From Coffea arabica (taxonomy: Eukaryota; Streptophyta; Magnoliopsida; Gentianales; Rubiaceae): a DNA stretch of 64,000 bases. Shown here piece after piece: positions 34,993 to 46,950 of this stretch; position 1 is the stretch's first letter; each line of letters begins with the position of its first letter. The position numbers and the translations under genes were made by a program. Where the stretch lies: assembly GCF_036785885.1 (NCBI RefSeq), contig NC_092322.1, forward strand, positions 14,964,466 to 15,028,465, written 5' to 3'. The notes below the pieces were generated by a model that was given only the letters and a program-made list of their open reading frames with translations, did not search any database and was not told where the DNA came from.

Positions 34993-35971
34993 CATGTTTT
35001 TAAATTTGGAACAGATTGGTCGATCTGACCGGTCGAATCGAGAACCGATCAAGTGTTCGGTTCCAATTATTTTAAAATTTTGAGTTGGTAGAAATTCGAT
35101 CAATCCGATAAAAAACGGGGTTTGACCAGAAATCGAAAAAACAAGTAAAAACTGGTTTTCTTATGTTTCCTTTTTATTGAATTACTTCTAACCCCAAATC
35201 ATTGTGAGCTCCCCCTCTGCTGCAAATCCATTTTCACTCTTTCATTTCAATTCAATCGTCAAAAATCAATGCTTTAACCTTTTTTTTAAACAACATCTAA
35301 TTTTAAATCTTGCATTCAAAAGAAGAAAATACCCAAAAAATGCAAAAAAAGGGAGTGAAGAAGAGAAAAGTTTGAAGAAAACAGATATTTCATGAGTTTG
35401 AGAATAAATAACTAACAAAATAAGAATGAAAATGAAATTAAAAAGAAAAGAAGAAGAAGAATGGAGTTGCAGAATGGAATGCGTCAGGAGGAAGAGGAAG
35501 ATGAAAATTTAGCAGTAATGCTCTATGGAATACGTTAGGAGTAGAGGAAGAGATGGGAAAGTGTGACGTGGGGTCAAAATATTTTCAATATTATATTTTG
35601 ACCCCTAGGATGTTAAAAACTATTAATATATCTCAAATATGTCATACTTTATAAATATTGTCCTAAATTTTGGTCTTATTTTTCAATCAAATTCATAATT
35701 TTTATTCTAAACTTGCTAATGTTCATTGAATAATATAATTTGCTACTTGATCGTTCTAATTTCTTTGTATTTTCTTGTTAAATACATTTGAAACATCAAT
35801 TATATAGAATATATCTTTATTGATATTAACACGCTCTTAGATATTTTACATACAATATTTTAATTTTAAAATAAATTTTATTTGTGATGTCATCTGTTTC
35901 AATTCCAATCGAACCCATTGACCCTGACCCCTAAGTTTGATCGAGTCGATATTCGGTTCAAGTTTGAAAAC
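34993..35971. mobile_element. Nested insertion inside the left arm
   Basis: It interrupts the left inverted repeat at CTCATTT / TTTGCTTC. Its own ends look inverted: TTTTTAAATTTGGAACAG (left) and, reversed, TTTTCAAACTTGAACCG (right), each followed inward by GATC/CGGTT-rich sequence. The same motif class (TTCAAACT...AACCGG) occurs at about 16285-16400 and 21525-21645. Non-coding, with A/G-rich stretches. Confidence 0.6.
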
Positions 35972-36394
35972 AAAGGTTTGCTTCTTTGGTCAAAAAGCGT
36001 GCACCTCTCCTGCATGCCCATAATTTTAAGGGCAAAAGTGAAAATGCACTTCATTTCCTCTAAAGAAACACATCAACCACCAAAATCCTAAATATAAATC
36101 TCGATTGAATAAGGGAGATTTTAACTTTTTTATTCTTCAATATCATGCCAACAACGTCGCCAACAATGAAGGTGCAAAGATCATATTGCTTTAGCCTTTA
36201 TCTTATATGCTTTGTTTCCTCTTTGGATTGTAATTGAACTCTTGGTCGACAAACTAGCAAAATGCACATTCAAAAAGTAAGCAAACTACCCTAAAAAAAA
36301 AAAAAAGCAAACTAACCCAAAGTAATTTTTCTTTTCAAACTCTTCGTTCTTACTCAACTTTCTAGCAGATTGATAGTTTTTAAGAAGTTAGATA

Positions 36395-36643
36395 TTATTG
36401 ACACCGATCTATTGCACACTGCGGATCATACCACTTGAAATAATGACAAGCATGATTTACCTAAAAAGCAAGAACAGGACATATTAAGAACCAATTTTTT
36501 CCGAGACAACCAAAATGAAATGTGGTCAGACTTACTCCATAGTTTGGACAGCCATAAAATCTCCCTCCCAGATTTGCAGATTTTCTAGAAGTCACAATCA
36601 TGGGTTCTTTACCACAATGACATCGATTATTATTTGCTTTCAT
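36395..36643 (-). CDS. Small GRF-type zinc-finger protein
   Basis: Two exons, 36536-36643 and 36395-36460, with a perfect GTAAGT donor and TTTTTAG acceptor, give a 57-residue protein. All GRF zinc-finger landmarks are present: CHCGKEPMIVTS, then N-L-G-GRFYGC, then CHYFKWYD. The zinc ligands are Cys, Cys (or His), Cys and Cys as in the family. GRF fingers bind single-stranded nucleic acid in proteins such as APE2, NEIL3 and TOP3A. In plants, short stand-alone GRF proteins are common and often transposon-associated. The first in-frame ATG is 36643. It may be a captured or decaying fragment, since nothing but the finger is encoded. Confidence 0.7.
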
Positions 36644-37385
36644 TGTACTTTTCAATGGGTGACTTTCTTACACGTCTTTTCTTGCTCTTCTTTTATTGCT
36701 TGCAGGTAACCATACCAAAATTTTCTTCTTTGATTGGGGGTTTGGTGACTTACAACTAGAGTTTTAGTAGTTAAAAAATGGAAAGAATGGGGAAGAAAGG
36801 ATTTGGTAGCTTACATTTTCTTTTCTTTTTTTTTTAAAGAGATGAAATGAAGTATGTTCCTATTTTTGCCCTTGAAATTATGCGCATATGAGAGAGATGC
36901 ACACTTTTTGGCCCGAAAAGTGAGCAAAAATGAGCTTTAGGACCAATCGGGCAAACTTTATTCATATCCGAGGGATTATTGTGGCTGATTTTAAATGTAA
37001 GGGACTAAAAAAGTTTTCTCTAAAAATATGAGAGACCAATTTGGCAATTTTTTCAAAAAAATGAGGGATAATTTGAGAAGACTCCTTAAGGGTTTATAAC
37101 GACTTCTCTTAAATTTATGAGCCAATTTCAAAAGATATGATTTGAAAACTCATTTTAAAAGAGATAAAACATTTCTATTGTAAAATTATCCTTTGCTTGC
37201 GGATCTTTAGTTTTTAGAACAAGCCAAGTTAAATTAAATTCTTAGGAATTACAACGTATTAATGAGGTTAAAAAACTTTTTGTAATATTTAAAGTGATTG
37301 ATCCGTACAAGAAATGCAAAAGAAAGAATTGTTATGATTAGAAAAAATATATAACATTTTGCACTTTGAGAATGCCTCAAATAAG

Positions 37386-37506
37386 TTTCTAAATATATTG
37401 TTAATAATTTATCTTTCTCTTGTTTTTAGGCCATCGATTTGGACAATAGGTTAGAACATTAAAAAATTTCTAAATATATTGTTAATAATTTATCTTTCTC
37501 TTGTTT
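37386..37506. repeat. 40-bp direct repeat
   Basis: TTTCTAAATATATTGTTAAT followed by AATTTATCTTTCTCTTGTTT occurs identically at 37386-37425 and 37467-37506, 81 bp apart. Confidence 0.9.
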
Positions 37507-37629
37507 AGTAAATTTTATTGAATTTTGGGTCATATATCATGCCCAAATTTTTTTTTAATTTCTTATTCAATTAGAAATTCTATACTTATCTTTTACCTCA
37601 ATCTGCTTGCTTACATCTTCACCTTTTGG

Positions 37630-37854
37630 TTTGGTAATTTCACTATTTTTTTTTTAGGGATGTCTCGCGGAATGGATTCCGCAGACTATTCCCCACTCTC
37701 CACAACTTGCTGGCAGCAAAGTTCGAATCAGGGACCTAAGGCTTTGGTAATTTCACTATTTTTTTTTAGGGATGTCTCGCGGAATGGATTCCGTAGACTA
37801 TTCCCCACTCTCCACAACTTGCTGGCAGCAAAGTTCGAATCAGGGACCGAAGGC
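37630..37854. repeat. Near-perfect 113-bp tandem duplication
   Basis: Copies 37630-37742 and 37743-37854 differ only in a T-run length and two substitutions (CCGCAGAC/CCGTAGAC and ACCTAAG/ACCGAAG). Each copy contains GGGATGTCTCGCGGAATGGA and GTTCGAATCAGGGACC. The last resembles the B box of a pol III promoter, but no A box or tRNA fold was found. Confidence 0.92.
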
Positions 37855-39858
37855 TCCATCTTCAGTAACCTCAACCGCCAAACCAAGCTTGGTAATTTTA
37901 CTATTAATTTATTGTTTCTTACTTAATGTTTTTTGTTTCAAATGGAAGAAATTATGGTTTTTATTGAAACTAAGATGTGTATTAAATCTCTCTTCCAATA
38001 TACATAAAACTGTTCATTTGTTATAAGAGGCCAGCTAGAAGTTAAAAAACAAAAAAAAAAAATCTTATATATATGTGTTGGTAGATTTTAGTGATATGAG
38101 TAATTCATTTATATTCTAATTAAACAACTTTAGCTTTTATTTTTAAGCATATTTCCTTAGCATAAGTCATAACCAACCAACAATCAACTTAATATAATTT
38201 AGAGCACTTCATCACAATTAAAGAAAGGGGAAGGTCACAAAAAAATATTAATATTTAGAGATGCAGAGGGAAGGACCAAGAAGCAAAGGGGGGGGGGGGG
38301 GGCTAAAAAATATTAAAATTTGATTTTCGAAGGATAGGTTAGGTGATACGGGAAGAGAAAATATAAATAAGAGATCTCGGGTTTTAGACGTCCTACTTAC
38401 ACTAAAAAAAGAAAAGAAAAAAATACAACTAAAGCATTTTTTTCCCTATTAGTCTTCTAAGGAACAAAATGAAACATGCAAAGCACATGTTCCAAATTAA
38501 TATACGGGAAGTTAGTGTTCTAAACTAGGTTTTGGTTCTTACTAAAGTGGTAAGCTAATAATGAATAATTTTGCAGTATATATTTTTTCTCGCCAAAAGT
38601 CATACTATGTCATTGAACTAGAACAAGGCTTATATATTTAAGTTAGATGCAACAAACTTTTTCATAAATCACTTCTTCATTTATGCATTGATAATACAAT
38701 CAAAGAAATATTCTTCATTCTCTTTTTAACTTATGTAGCGAATTGTAAGGTAGATTGCATCCTTGGGCCACTGTATCTTTGTCCTATATTTCAAACATAT
38801 ATATATATTTTTTTAAATGGTGCTTCATTTGGGATAAAGATTAAATTCTTCTAATTTTCCAACAAAAATATAGGTACAAACTGATTAAATTCGCCTTCAA
38901 GCATCTCCTTGAATTTTAGTTTTGCTCGTACAGGAAGTTGCTTTAGATTGTTAGGAGAACCTAATTAGCATCTTTAATTTGGACAAGTTTGGGCAAATCC
39001 AAATTTCAAGGCGATTTTTATAGAGTTTCTGCCCAATATCATCAACACTAGCCATATAGTTTTTGATTCTTATTCACTTAGAACTTTGTAATTTTTCTTT
39101 TACCTCATTAATCTTGCTTGCTCTCGACCTTCACCTTTTGGCCTAGTAACCTTACTGTTTGTTGTTTCTTACATTATTCATATATTTCTAGCATGGAAAA
39201 AGTTATGTTATTGAAACTTAATATTCATGAAAGTATTCATTTACTGTAAGGAGGAAAATTGTCAAAGAGGCCTCGATTTAATAGCTAAAATTGAGGAGCA
39301 GAACTTATTAGAGATTTAATTTTAAAATTTCCTTTCCCCTCGCGCTTCTTAAATTCCATCTCTCCTCTAATGAAAAAAGAAAACTAAAAAGAAATTGTAT
39401 GATTTTTGTATCTATCATGTCCATATAATAACTTGCAGGCTCTATCCATTGAGTTGAGAAAGCATCAGGACTAATCTACGACAAAGTTGAATTATTCTAT
39501 TGTCGTCGTGTAAGCCCAACATGAAGAGATGAACTAGTCTTACAAGGAAGTGTTCAAATGTCAAACATATACACTAATTTACAAAACAGAAAGCTGAGTA
39601 CTTATTAATTAAACTCATCGCAAAGTATAAATGTATGACCACAACAATTAAATAAGATGATTAGGTAGTATGGTAGTTGTCCATGATTTCTCATGGTCAT
39701 GGTTATTCAACCAAGGTTTCTAGCCTCCAGAAGTAGGTATTTCAACATTCAACCTTTCAAAATTAAGAATCAAAAGCAGGCCATGGATGAAGGCCTAAAT
39801 TAGAGTTACATATTACTGTTCCATCTCCATAACACAACCAAATCTGTTAAGAAACGAC
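37855..39858. other. Intergenic upstream of the NLR locus
   Basis: No gene recognised. It includes a 15-base G run (38288-38302) and, near 39040-39160, sequence loosely repeating 37560-37640 (TTCACCTTTTGG). The last ~100 bases are probably the NLR leader. Confidence 0.5.
38288..38302 (+). repeat. G15 homopolymer
   Basis: Fifteen consecutive G residues in otherwise AT-rich DNA. Confidence 0.9.
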
Positions 39859-42533
39859 ATGGATGAAGCAGACATTGCTGTAGAGTTTCTATTGGAAAAC
39901 CTCGAGTTAGTACTGAGCAATACCTCCCATTCAATCCTTGTTGCAGACTGCCTGATTGTGACATCCCTCTATGAGGATCTGAAAATCATTAAATCCTTTC
40001 TGAAAAGCTTAGGACAAGCCCCGTTTGACCAAAAGGAAAACCAAGCTTTCTTGCTTACAGAGATTAGAGATGTGGTCTTGAAGATATTAGATGCCACTGA
40101 CTCTTATGTCATCAATGCTGTCAAAAACAACAATAATATAACTGGAACAGATGTTGATAGTCTCTTCAAGAAATCCCGAGAGCTTGCTTTCCGTGCAAAA
40201 CAGATTGATTTATTCAAGAAAGAACTGTTGTCTCTTCATAATGATGCCTCCAGTTCTTTCCTGGCAGTTGAAGAAGTTGGGATAGCTTCAGATGAAGTTT
40301 TGTCAAGAACCAAGAACAGTGTTTCCATTTTGAAGGAAGAAAAAATGGTAGGCTTTGATGATGAGGTAACCTTGCTGCTGGACAAGCTTACTGGGGAAGA
40401 GAAGCAACTGGAGGTGATTTCCCTTGTTGGGATGGCAGGAATTGGCAAGACAACTTTAGCAAAAAGATTGTATAACAATCCACGGGTTGTTTATCACTTC
40501 CATGTTCATGGATGGACTTCTGGGCTTCAAAATCTTGAGGTAAAAAATGCATTGCATGACATCTTAAGTTTAATCACCGATGATAAAAATCTCTGCACAA
40601 AATGACTCGTGATGAAATTGGAGAGAAGTTGTACAAGCGTTTAAAGGGGAAAAGATACCTTGTTGTTATTGATGATATATGGGATTTTGGGTCCTGGAGC
40701 ACGATGAAGTGGTATTTTCCAGATGATATGATAGGTAGCAAAATCTTGATCACTAGTCAGATCAAAGATGCGGTTTTGGAAATAAGTCCACGCAACTCTG
40801 TTCATTTTCTGCGATTTCTGACTCACGATGAGAGTTGGAACTTATTTGAAAGTAAAGTTTTTACTAATGAAACCTGCCCTGAAGAGCTCATGGAATTAGG
40901 GAGTGAAATTGTTGCAAAATGCGAAGGACTACCACTCGCAATTGTTGTTTTAGCTGGGCTTGCAAGTTGCAAAGAAAAATAAGACTCAAGAGTGGTGGAA
41001 TTACATTAATCAGAACACAACTGCATGTTTAGGTGGTGAACAAGAAAAATTCATGGGCATTTTAGGATTGAGTTATCAACACTTACCTAGTTCATTGAAA
41101 TCGTGCTTTCTTTATCTTGGATCATTTCCCTGGAACCATGAAATCCCCGTGAAGAAACTAATCCAGTCATGGATTGCGGAGGGATTTGTCGAGTCTAATG
41201 GAGAAAAGAAAGTGGAAGATGTAGCAGAAGATTACTTGAAAGATCTTGTTGACAGAAGTCTAGTTATGGTTTCCAAGAGAAGGTCCAATGGTGGCATTAA
41301 GACTTTCCATGTTCATGATCTATTAAGAGATTTATGTGTCCAGAAGCCAAGGATGAGAAGTTCTTGCAGCCGAGTTGCGGATATTCACAAATTTCTACTT
41401 CACCACGAACTCGACCAATCCTCTATCACTACTTCAATGCTGGTAAAGAACTAACAGCTGGCATTCAAGCCTACAGGATTCCAGATTATTGTAAATGCTT
41501 TCACTCTTACTGGTTTCACTCTTTCAAGAAAAATGATGTCATCTTGCACAGAAGCATATTTACAGACTGGAGAAGGTCATTAGTGTATAAACTTCTCAGG
41601 GTGTTGGATTTAGGATATATGATGCTAGAAGACTTTCCAATGGAGATAGTAAAACTAGTTCATTTGAAGTACTTGGCACTTCTGATTTACAGCATTAGGA
41701 AGCTGCCACCCCTGTCTAGCCTGTGGAATCTCGAGACCTTTATCCTTGATACAGAGAAGGGACAAAGGGTTATCTTACCTCAAGATATTTGGAGAATGAT
41801 AAAGTTGAGGCATTTGCATATTTCAGGGGAACTAGATTTCCAAAGTACCTCTTTGACTTCTTCAACTATTTCTGTGCTATGCAATCTGCAATCTATTTCC
41901 CATCTATGTCCTTCAGGTTCAATTCAGGATGTTCTGGCAAGAATTCCCAATGTCACAAATTTAGCATGCCATCTAACTTTATCAAACACAACTGAACACC
42001 TTGAATTCCCTGATCTTTCTAGTTTGGAACTGCTAGAAACATTGAAGTTTCATTATCAGACATATGGCATGGTACCATTCAGCGTCCCTGAACCAAGTAA
42101 ATTTCCTCCACATTTGAAGAAGCTGACTCTGATAGGTAGTCATATAGACTGGAAAGGAATGTCAGTCATTGGGATGCTACCAAACTTGGAGATTCTGAAA
42201 ATAAAGGACAATTTCTTCAATGGACCAAAATGGGAAACAGGCGACGAGGGGTTTTGTCATCTCAAGTTCTTGAAACTTTCACACACAGATCTTCAGCAAT
42301 GGATTGCCTCAAGCAGCAGCTTCCCTTCCCTTGAGCAATTGGTGTTAAATGGATGTCTAGATTTGGAGGAAATACCATCTAGCTTGGAAGAGATCTATAC
42401 ACTTGAGATAATTGAGGTATATCATTCATGTCAGTCTGTTGCAGATTCAGCTAGGCGACTTCAAGAAATACAGAGTTACATGGGCAACGATGAATTGAAG
42501 GTCTTGATCCATCCCAACTTTGAAGAGGAATAG
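39859..42533 (+). pseudogene. CC-NB-ARC-LRR disease-resistance gene (R1/RPP13-like) with three frameshifts
   Basis: The locus is uninterrupted by introns and close to full length (~890 codons). The coiled-coil half is in 39859-40430. NB-ARC motifs, in order: P-loop GMAGIGKTTLAKRLY, kinase-2 RYLVVIDDIWD, RNBS-B SKILITSQ, GLPLA in CEGLPLAIVVLAG, RNBS-D CFLYLGSFPW and the MHD-equivalent VHDLLRDLC. LRRs run from about 41590 (LLRVLDLGYMMLEDFPMEIVKLVHLKYLAL) to the stop at 42533. Three single-base frame changes split it into frames 39859-40605, 40602-40982, 40960-41333 and 41334-42533. Each (near 40600, 40977 and 41343) is what loss of one base from a short A or G run would give. The family senses pathogen effectors in the cytosol. 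Either a young pseudogene or a functional gene with sequencing indels. Confidence 0.9.
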
Positions 42534-43379
42534 AGTTACTTGTGTATATTGGATGAAATTTTACTTTGCCACCGCTAGATTCCTATGTACTACAGTTCAA
42601 AAATAATGTCATATGCCATCTAAAGTTTAGCTGTCCAATTATTGCTGCTTATTATAGCAGACAAATAGAAAAGAATCATCAAATTCTTGCATGGTTTCTT
42701 GATCTGCCAGTAGAAATCCTACTTGAAATCCGAATTGTAGCGGATGTCATGCGCCAATTGTGAAATCAAAATGTAGGTTCTGTGTTAAAATTCTGTGATT
42801 AGTGCATCCATGCATTGACGGGGCATAGCCAAGATTTGACAATAGTTGGGGCAAAAGCAAGGGCAAGGAGGGGAGCAATGGGACTTTATCAAGTCTAACT
42901 CAACTCGTCAAAACAAACAGCATACTCCTTCACTACCCTAAACGCCAAATAAAACAAAAAAATTTTTTTTTTTAAATAAAAGTAAGGGAAATGATATTTA
43001 CATGCCTGCATTGATATTTATACGCCTTCACTATCTTAAATTGGCTTAGGATGCAACAAAAATTAAAAATTTTTTAAAAAATAAAAGTCAAGCGAAATGA
43101 TATTTACACTCCTGCATTGATATTTATACGCCTTCACTATATTAAATTGGCTTAGGATGCAATGAAAATTAAGGTGGTGCTGGTGTGCAGATATCAAATA
43201 GCGTCATAAAATATCATTGTCCAAATTGAATTACTAACTTAGGTTCATTTATGTTCATAAACTGTATGGTTTCTTTCCTAGTGGTATATTCTCCTTGTTT
43301 GTGCTAGTTAAACTCTAGAAGAAAAATTTAGACTCTAGAAGAAAAATGAAGATGAAATCTTGAAAGATGGTCCTATTTG
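42534..43379. other. NLR 3' flank with a 105-bp tandem repeat
   Basis: Two copies with the core AATGATATTTACA..CCTGCA and GGCTTAGGATGCAA lie at about 42976-43068 and 43081-43172 (period ~105 bp). The rest shows no gene. Confidence 0.8.
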
Positions 43380-43728
43380 GGGTTGATTCCACTTTACACC
43401 CTTTAATTATACTTAAATTTCTAATTTAGTCCTTAAATTTCTACTTTAGTCCTTAAAATAGAACACTTTAGTCCCTAAACTATAAAATTTGTCCCACTTA
43501 AATAACATTATTAAGGAAGTGAGACAAATTTTATGCCTAAGTGGGTATCCTTTAGGAACTAAAATGGAACAAATTTTATACTTTAGGGACTGAGTGGACA
43601 AGTTCTATATTTTAGGAACCTAAGTACAACAAATTTTATAATTTAGAAATTAAAGTGTCCCATTTTGAAGTTTAGAGGTCAGAGTATGAATTCGAGTATA
43701 ATTAAAGGGTTCAAAGTGGAATTCACCC
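43380..43728. mobile_element. Inverted-repeat MITE candidate
   Basis: The left end GGGTTGATTCCACTTTACAC and the right end (reversed GGGTGAATTCCACTTTGAAC) match for ~35 bp, including CCCTTTAATTATACT. The interior contains several TTTAGTCC..AA and AAATTTTATA repeats. No exact target duplication was found. The class is probably MULE-like. Confidence 0.65.
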
Positions 43729-43980
43729 ATCTGTATTTGTCACCGTCATAAATTAAAATGCTTATATTTTCGAATTATATCTATGACTCCCCTATATATA
43801 AATTCTATAATACAGAAGGATATCAATAAGCATTTACATCTTTTTTCGAAAGTAAAGACCAGCAAAAGGAAAAAGGAGGGGTTATATTGCAAGGAAACAC
43901 CGACATACAACAATTTGTCCCATTGGTTATAGGAGGAACAGGAGGAATAGAAAATGAGATTTTTTAAAAATACAGCAAAA

Positions 43981-44519
43981 TCACCTTCCAAGACTATCAA
44001 TGATTCCTAAAGCCACTTCACAAATATGCTTCAAACCATCTTCCCTTGCAGCTAGCTCATGTGGATAAGCCACCCCTGGAGAGCGCCTAAAGCTGTTGTG
44101 ACAAACATTTGGATAATCAGCTGCAGCCATAACATTTATGTAAGCATAGTCATATAACTCAGCATCCAAATCTTGAAGTGAAGCTTGAAGAGCTTCAATG
44201 GCATAGGAATATTTTTGGCACAATCTTTAATGAGCTTCTTCATCAGTGTATCATTTGTGGCACTCAGAACTTGGGAGGAAAGGTATGTGTTGGTAGCTGT
44301 GGCATTGGCCATTGCTACTCTAACCATAATAATTGCCAATCCATTGGCGTCTGCATTTAGGCTGGTCAAGTCTGATTTGAGGGATGATATGCAAAGGTCA
44401 TAGTAGTTTGTGACTTTGCAAGTGCTTTCTATTAAACTTGAGTCACCCTGGACATGAATTGCCGATTGAAATGAAATGCACAAAGCAAGAACTATGGCAA
44501 ATGAAGAGTAGTAGGCCAT
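43981..44519 (-). pseudogene. Invertase/pectin methylesterase inhibitor (PMEI) gene with one frameshift
   Basis: Start ATG at 44519. It has a signal peptide of ~25 residues (SFAIVLALCISFQSAIHVQG), then the four-helix PMEI domain. The N-terminal hairpin Cys pair lies in ESTCKVTNYYDLCISS, and the second pair in KDC and NVCHNSF, the four hallmark cysteines. The frame breaks near 44212-44218 (an A run in the coding strand), where one missing base separates KKLIKDCA from KYSYAIEAL. The tail ends ALGIIDSLGR. With the single base restored the protein would be ~179 residues, the usual size. Secreted inhibitors of this family block cell-wall or vacuolar invertases or pectin methylesterases. No intron. 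Could be real decay or a sequencing indel. Confidence 0.88.
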
Positions 44520-44881
44520 GGAAGAAAGAGAAGGGATGGAGGGAGAAAGAAGTGTGAAACAGTTCCTTTCTTTTATGGTGGAAAAAGAATGGAGATCTAG
44601 CAATCATTGCTTTGCATTAAATGATTTGTTTTTGTTCCTTTGGCTGAATACAGGGATCTAGTTCGACTTTAGACTATTTCTAGTGGCTTTTACTGTGTCT
44701 AATCCACCAATGTTCACAGACTTCAGTCCTCATATTGAAATCAAGACTTGCAAAGAATTTCCTTAGATGTACATTAAGAACTAGTGGATTATCATTTGTA
44801 CACTGATAGATGCAGATGCATGAAATACAACTCATTTTAAATTTGAAATCTTTTCTTTTCTAAGCCACTTGTATAAAGAAA

Positions 44882-45690
44882 GGATAATTAATATCAGAAA
44901 CCACCCCCGAGATTTGCCATAACATCACTTGGTACTCCTGAGGTTTTTAAAGCCTCTCTTACCTCAATTGAGTTGGTACTTTATATAACATTTCGATCCT
45001 TTGGATTAAAGATTAAAAATGCATTCTAAAAGAAATATAATACTTTGGTTCCATCTGTACCATTATGTGTCCTATTTGTGAATATCGCAGCAGCAATGAA
45101 AATCAAAATGACTCTAATGAGTAAAGGTCATGATGGGGGGATTATAAGTACTACAACAGCAAAGTTGCAACAAGATAGCAATACCTTTCATGATCGTTGC
45201 AGCAACTATTAGTGCTGCAGTTGCTTCAGCTGCACAAGTTACAGCAACAGAAGCAAACAAATTTAGCAGTAAAATGGGCAAATTAAGAGAAAATTCAAAA
45301 GAAAAAAAAATCTTCTAGCAAAACATGCCAAGTTATAACCTTGAAGGTAGTGCTAAAAATCTGCTAATTGTTCTCGGTTATTCCCAAGAGCAAGAGAAAT
45401 ATGGACTCCAACAAAAATACTGCTTTTATTTGGTAGACAATTATGTCAAAAAATCACCCAAAATGGTGCCAATATGGGATGGCAATTTCGTATTTATTTT
45501 TTTGTCTAGATTTTTTTCGCTTTGAACAATTATTTGGATTGAGCTGGGTAATATCATCAATTATGATCTTTAGAGAGGGTGACATCCAACCTTCTCAAAT
45601 CGACAAAAGAGGTAAGATACCCTTTAGAAAATTTTAGAGATGCTAAGTGATATTATGACAAATCTCAAGGGAGGTTACGAATATTATCCC
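44882..45690. mobile_element. Inverted-repeat element (MULE-like candidate)
   Basis: The left arm (44882-44965; GGATAATTAATATC, then CGAGATTTGCCATAACATCA) and the right arm (45608-45690; reversed GGGATAATATTC, then TGAGATTTGTCATAATATCA) pair over ~80 bp. The interior is non-coding. No clear target duplication. Confidence 0.65.
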
Positions 45691-45853
45691 ATCATAAATT
45701 GTAGAAAAAAAATCTTTATTTTATTGTCTGCAAATTAAAATAACAATAGTACTAAGTGTTTAAAATTAACCCAATTATTTAGGTTTCCTATTGGTTTTTT
45801 TTTTCTTTAATGATTTATTTCATGCAAGGGCTAATTTAGAAGGAGCAATAACA

Positions 45854-46950
45854 GTTAGGCTTAATCACGTATTGTCCTCTTGTAATTAGGGTCAAGTAGC
45901 AAATTAACTCCTGCATTTTCAAAATATACAAATTGCCCCCAATTGACTACTAGGAAAATGTACCTGCAGCCCCCAATTTCTTTTTACTTCATAGACTATG
46001 ATATACAAATTTGAAGCATAATGTACTAAACCATTTATTTTTTTGGTTTAACTTATTTTGTTGTTTGTAAGCAATTTTTTTATGGTAAATATATTTATCA
46101 TTATTTAGTTGTGTAAAATATTTAACAGTCACAAATTATTATACAAAATGAGAAAGTGTATTTATAATAAAAAAAACCTTAAATAGTTTCTATTTTTCTT
46201 CAATAGATCCTTGTTGTATATTAATTATTGATAAAATGTTTTTTTTAATCGGCTAACCCCAGAGAGAGGGAGGACGCCACTCCTCAATTTATTCCAAAAA
46301 ATAATTATTGATAAAATGTTGATGATACACTACTATGCATTACTTATTAATAAAATGTTTATGATGCATTGATTATTAGTAAAAATAGAAATGACATAAA
46401 GTATTATTACTAAATATGCACCTTTTTAGTTTCTTGCAATAATTTATGATAATTAGATATTCAACTAAAAAAAAACTATAGATGATTAAGTGTCCAACGA
46501 ACTGTTAATAAGCATAAAGAAGAAAAGTAAATGAAGAAAAACAGAAAATAGGAGTAAAATGTTTGTATTAAACAGTAATTATTTTTAGCAACAATTAATG
46601 CATAACAAGAATTTGTAAATAAAATAAGAGTTACTTAAAATAAATATATTCTATTTAATTTCTTATGATAATTAATTTTTTCATAAGAAATTCTTTAGTA
46701 CATGATTGTGAAACTTGTATTTCTTAGTAGGAAAGAAATTTAAACGATAATAAGGAAAACAACAAGAAGAAAGAGTAAAAGACAATATTTTTTTTTTAAC
46801 AATGAAGTTCATTGGACAATATTCTAACAATAAAGGGCATAATACATTAGACTATTATCATCAAGGAGTCATTTGTAGGTTTCATGACTACGGGGAGCAA
46901 TTTGCTTCTAACACCTAATTACAAGGGGGCAAAATGTATTTAAGCCTAGC
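45854..46950. mobile_element. Second inverted-repeat element (MULE-like candidate)
   Basis: The left arm begins GTTAGGCTTAA and contains CTTGTAATTAGGG and AGCAAATTAACTCC. The right arm, reversed, begins GCTAGGCTTAA and contains CTTGTAATTAGG and AGCAAATTGCTCC. Arms are ~90 bp, total ~1.1 kb, with an AT-rich non-coding interior. Target duplication not identified. Confidence 0.65.

Larger units (their letters stand above)
34858..37078. mobile_element. Inverted-repeat element carrying a GRF zinc-finger gene
   Basis: The left arm (34858-34992, continuing at about 35972-36080) and the right arm (about 36840-37078) are imperfect inverted repeats. Shared pieces include CTTTTTTA..TC..T.ACATTTAAAA.CAGC.ACAATA and TTGGTCCTAAA.CTCATTT. 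Further in, CAAAAAG.GTGCA and CATAATTT.AAGGGCAAAA also match. The left arm is split by a ~1-kb insertion. Between the arms lies a small GRF zinc-finger gene. This looks like a Pack-MULE or related gene-carrying element. No exact target duplication was found and the outer limits are soft. Confidence 0.65.

Noticed and set aside
37727-37742. TTCGAATC word resembling a tRNA B box
   Set aside because: No A box and no cloverleaf could be drawn around either copy.
37525-37926. 133-residue frame with an internal repeat
   Set aside because: Produced by the 113-bp tandem duplication; no known domain.
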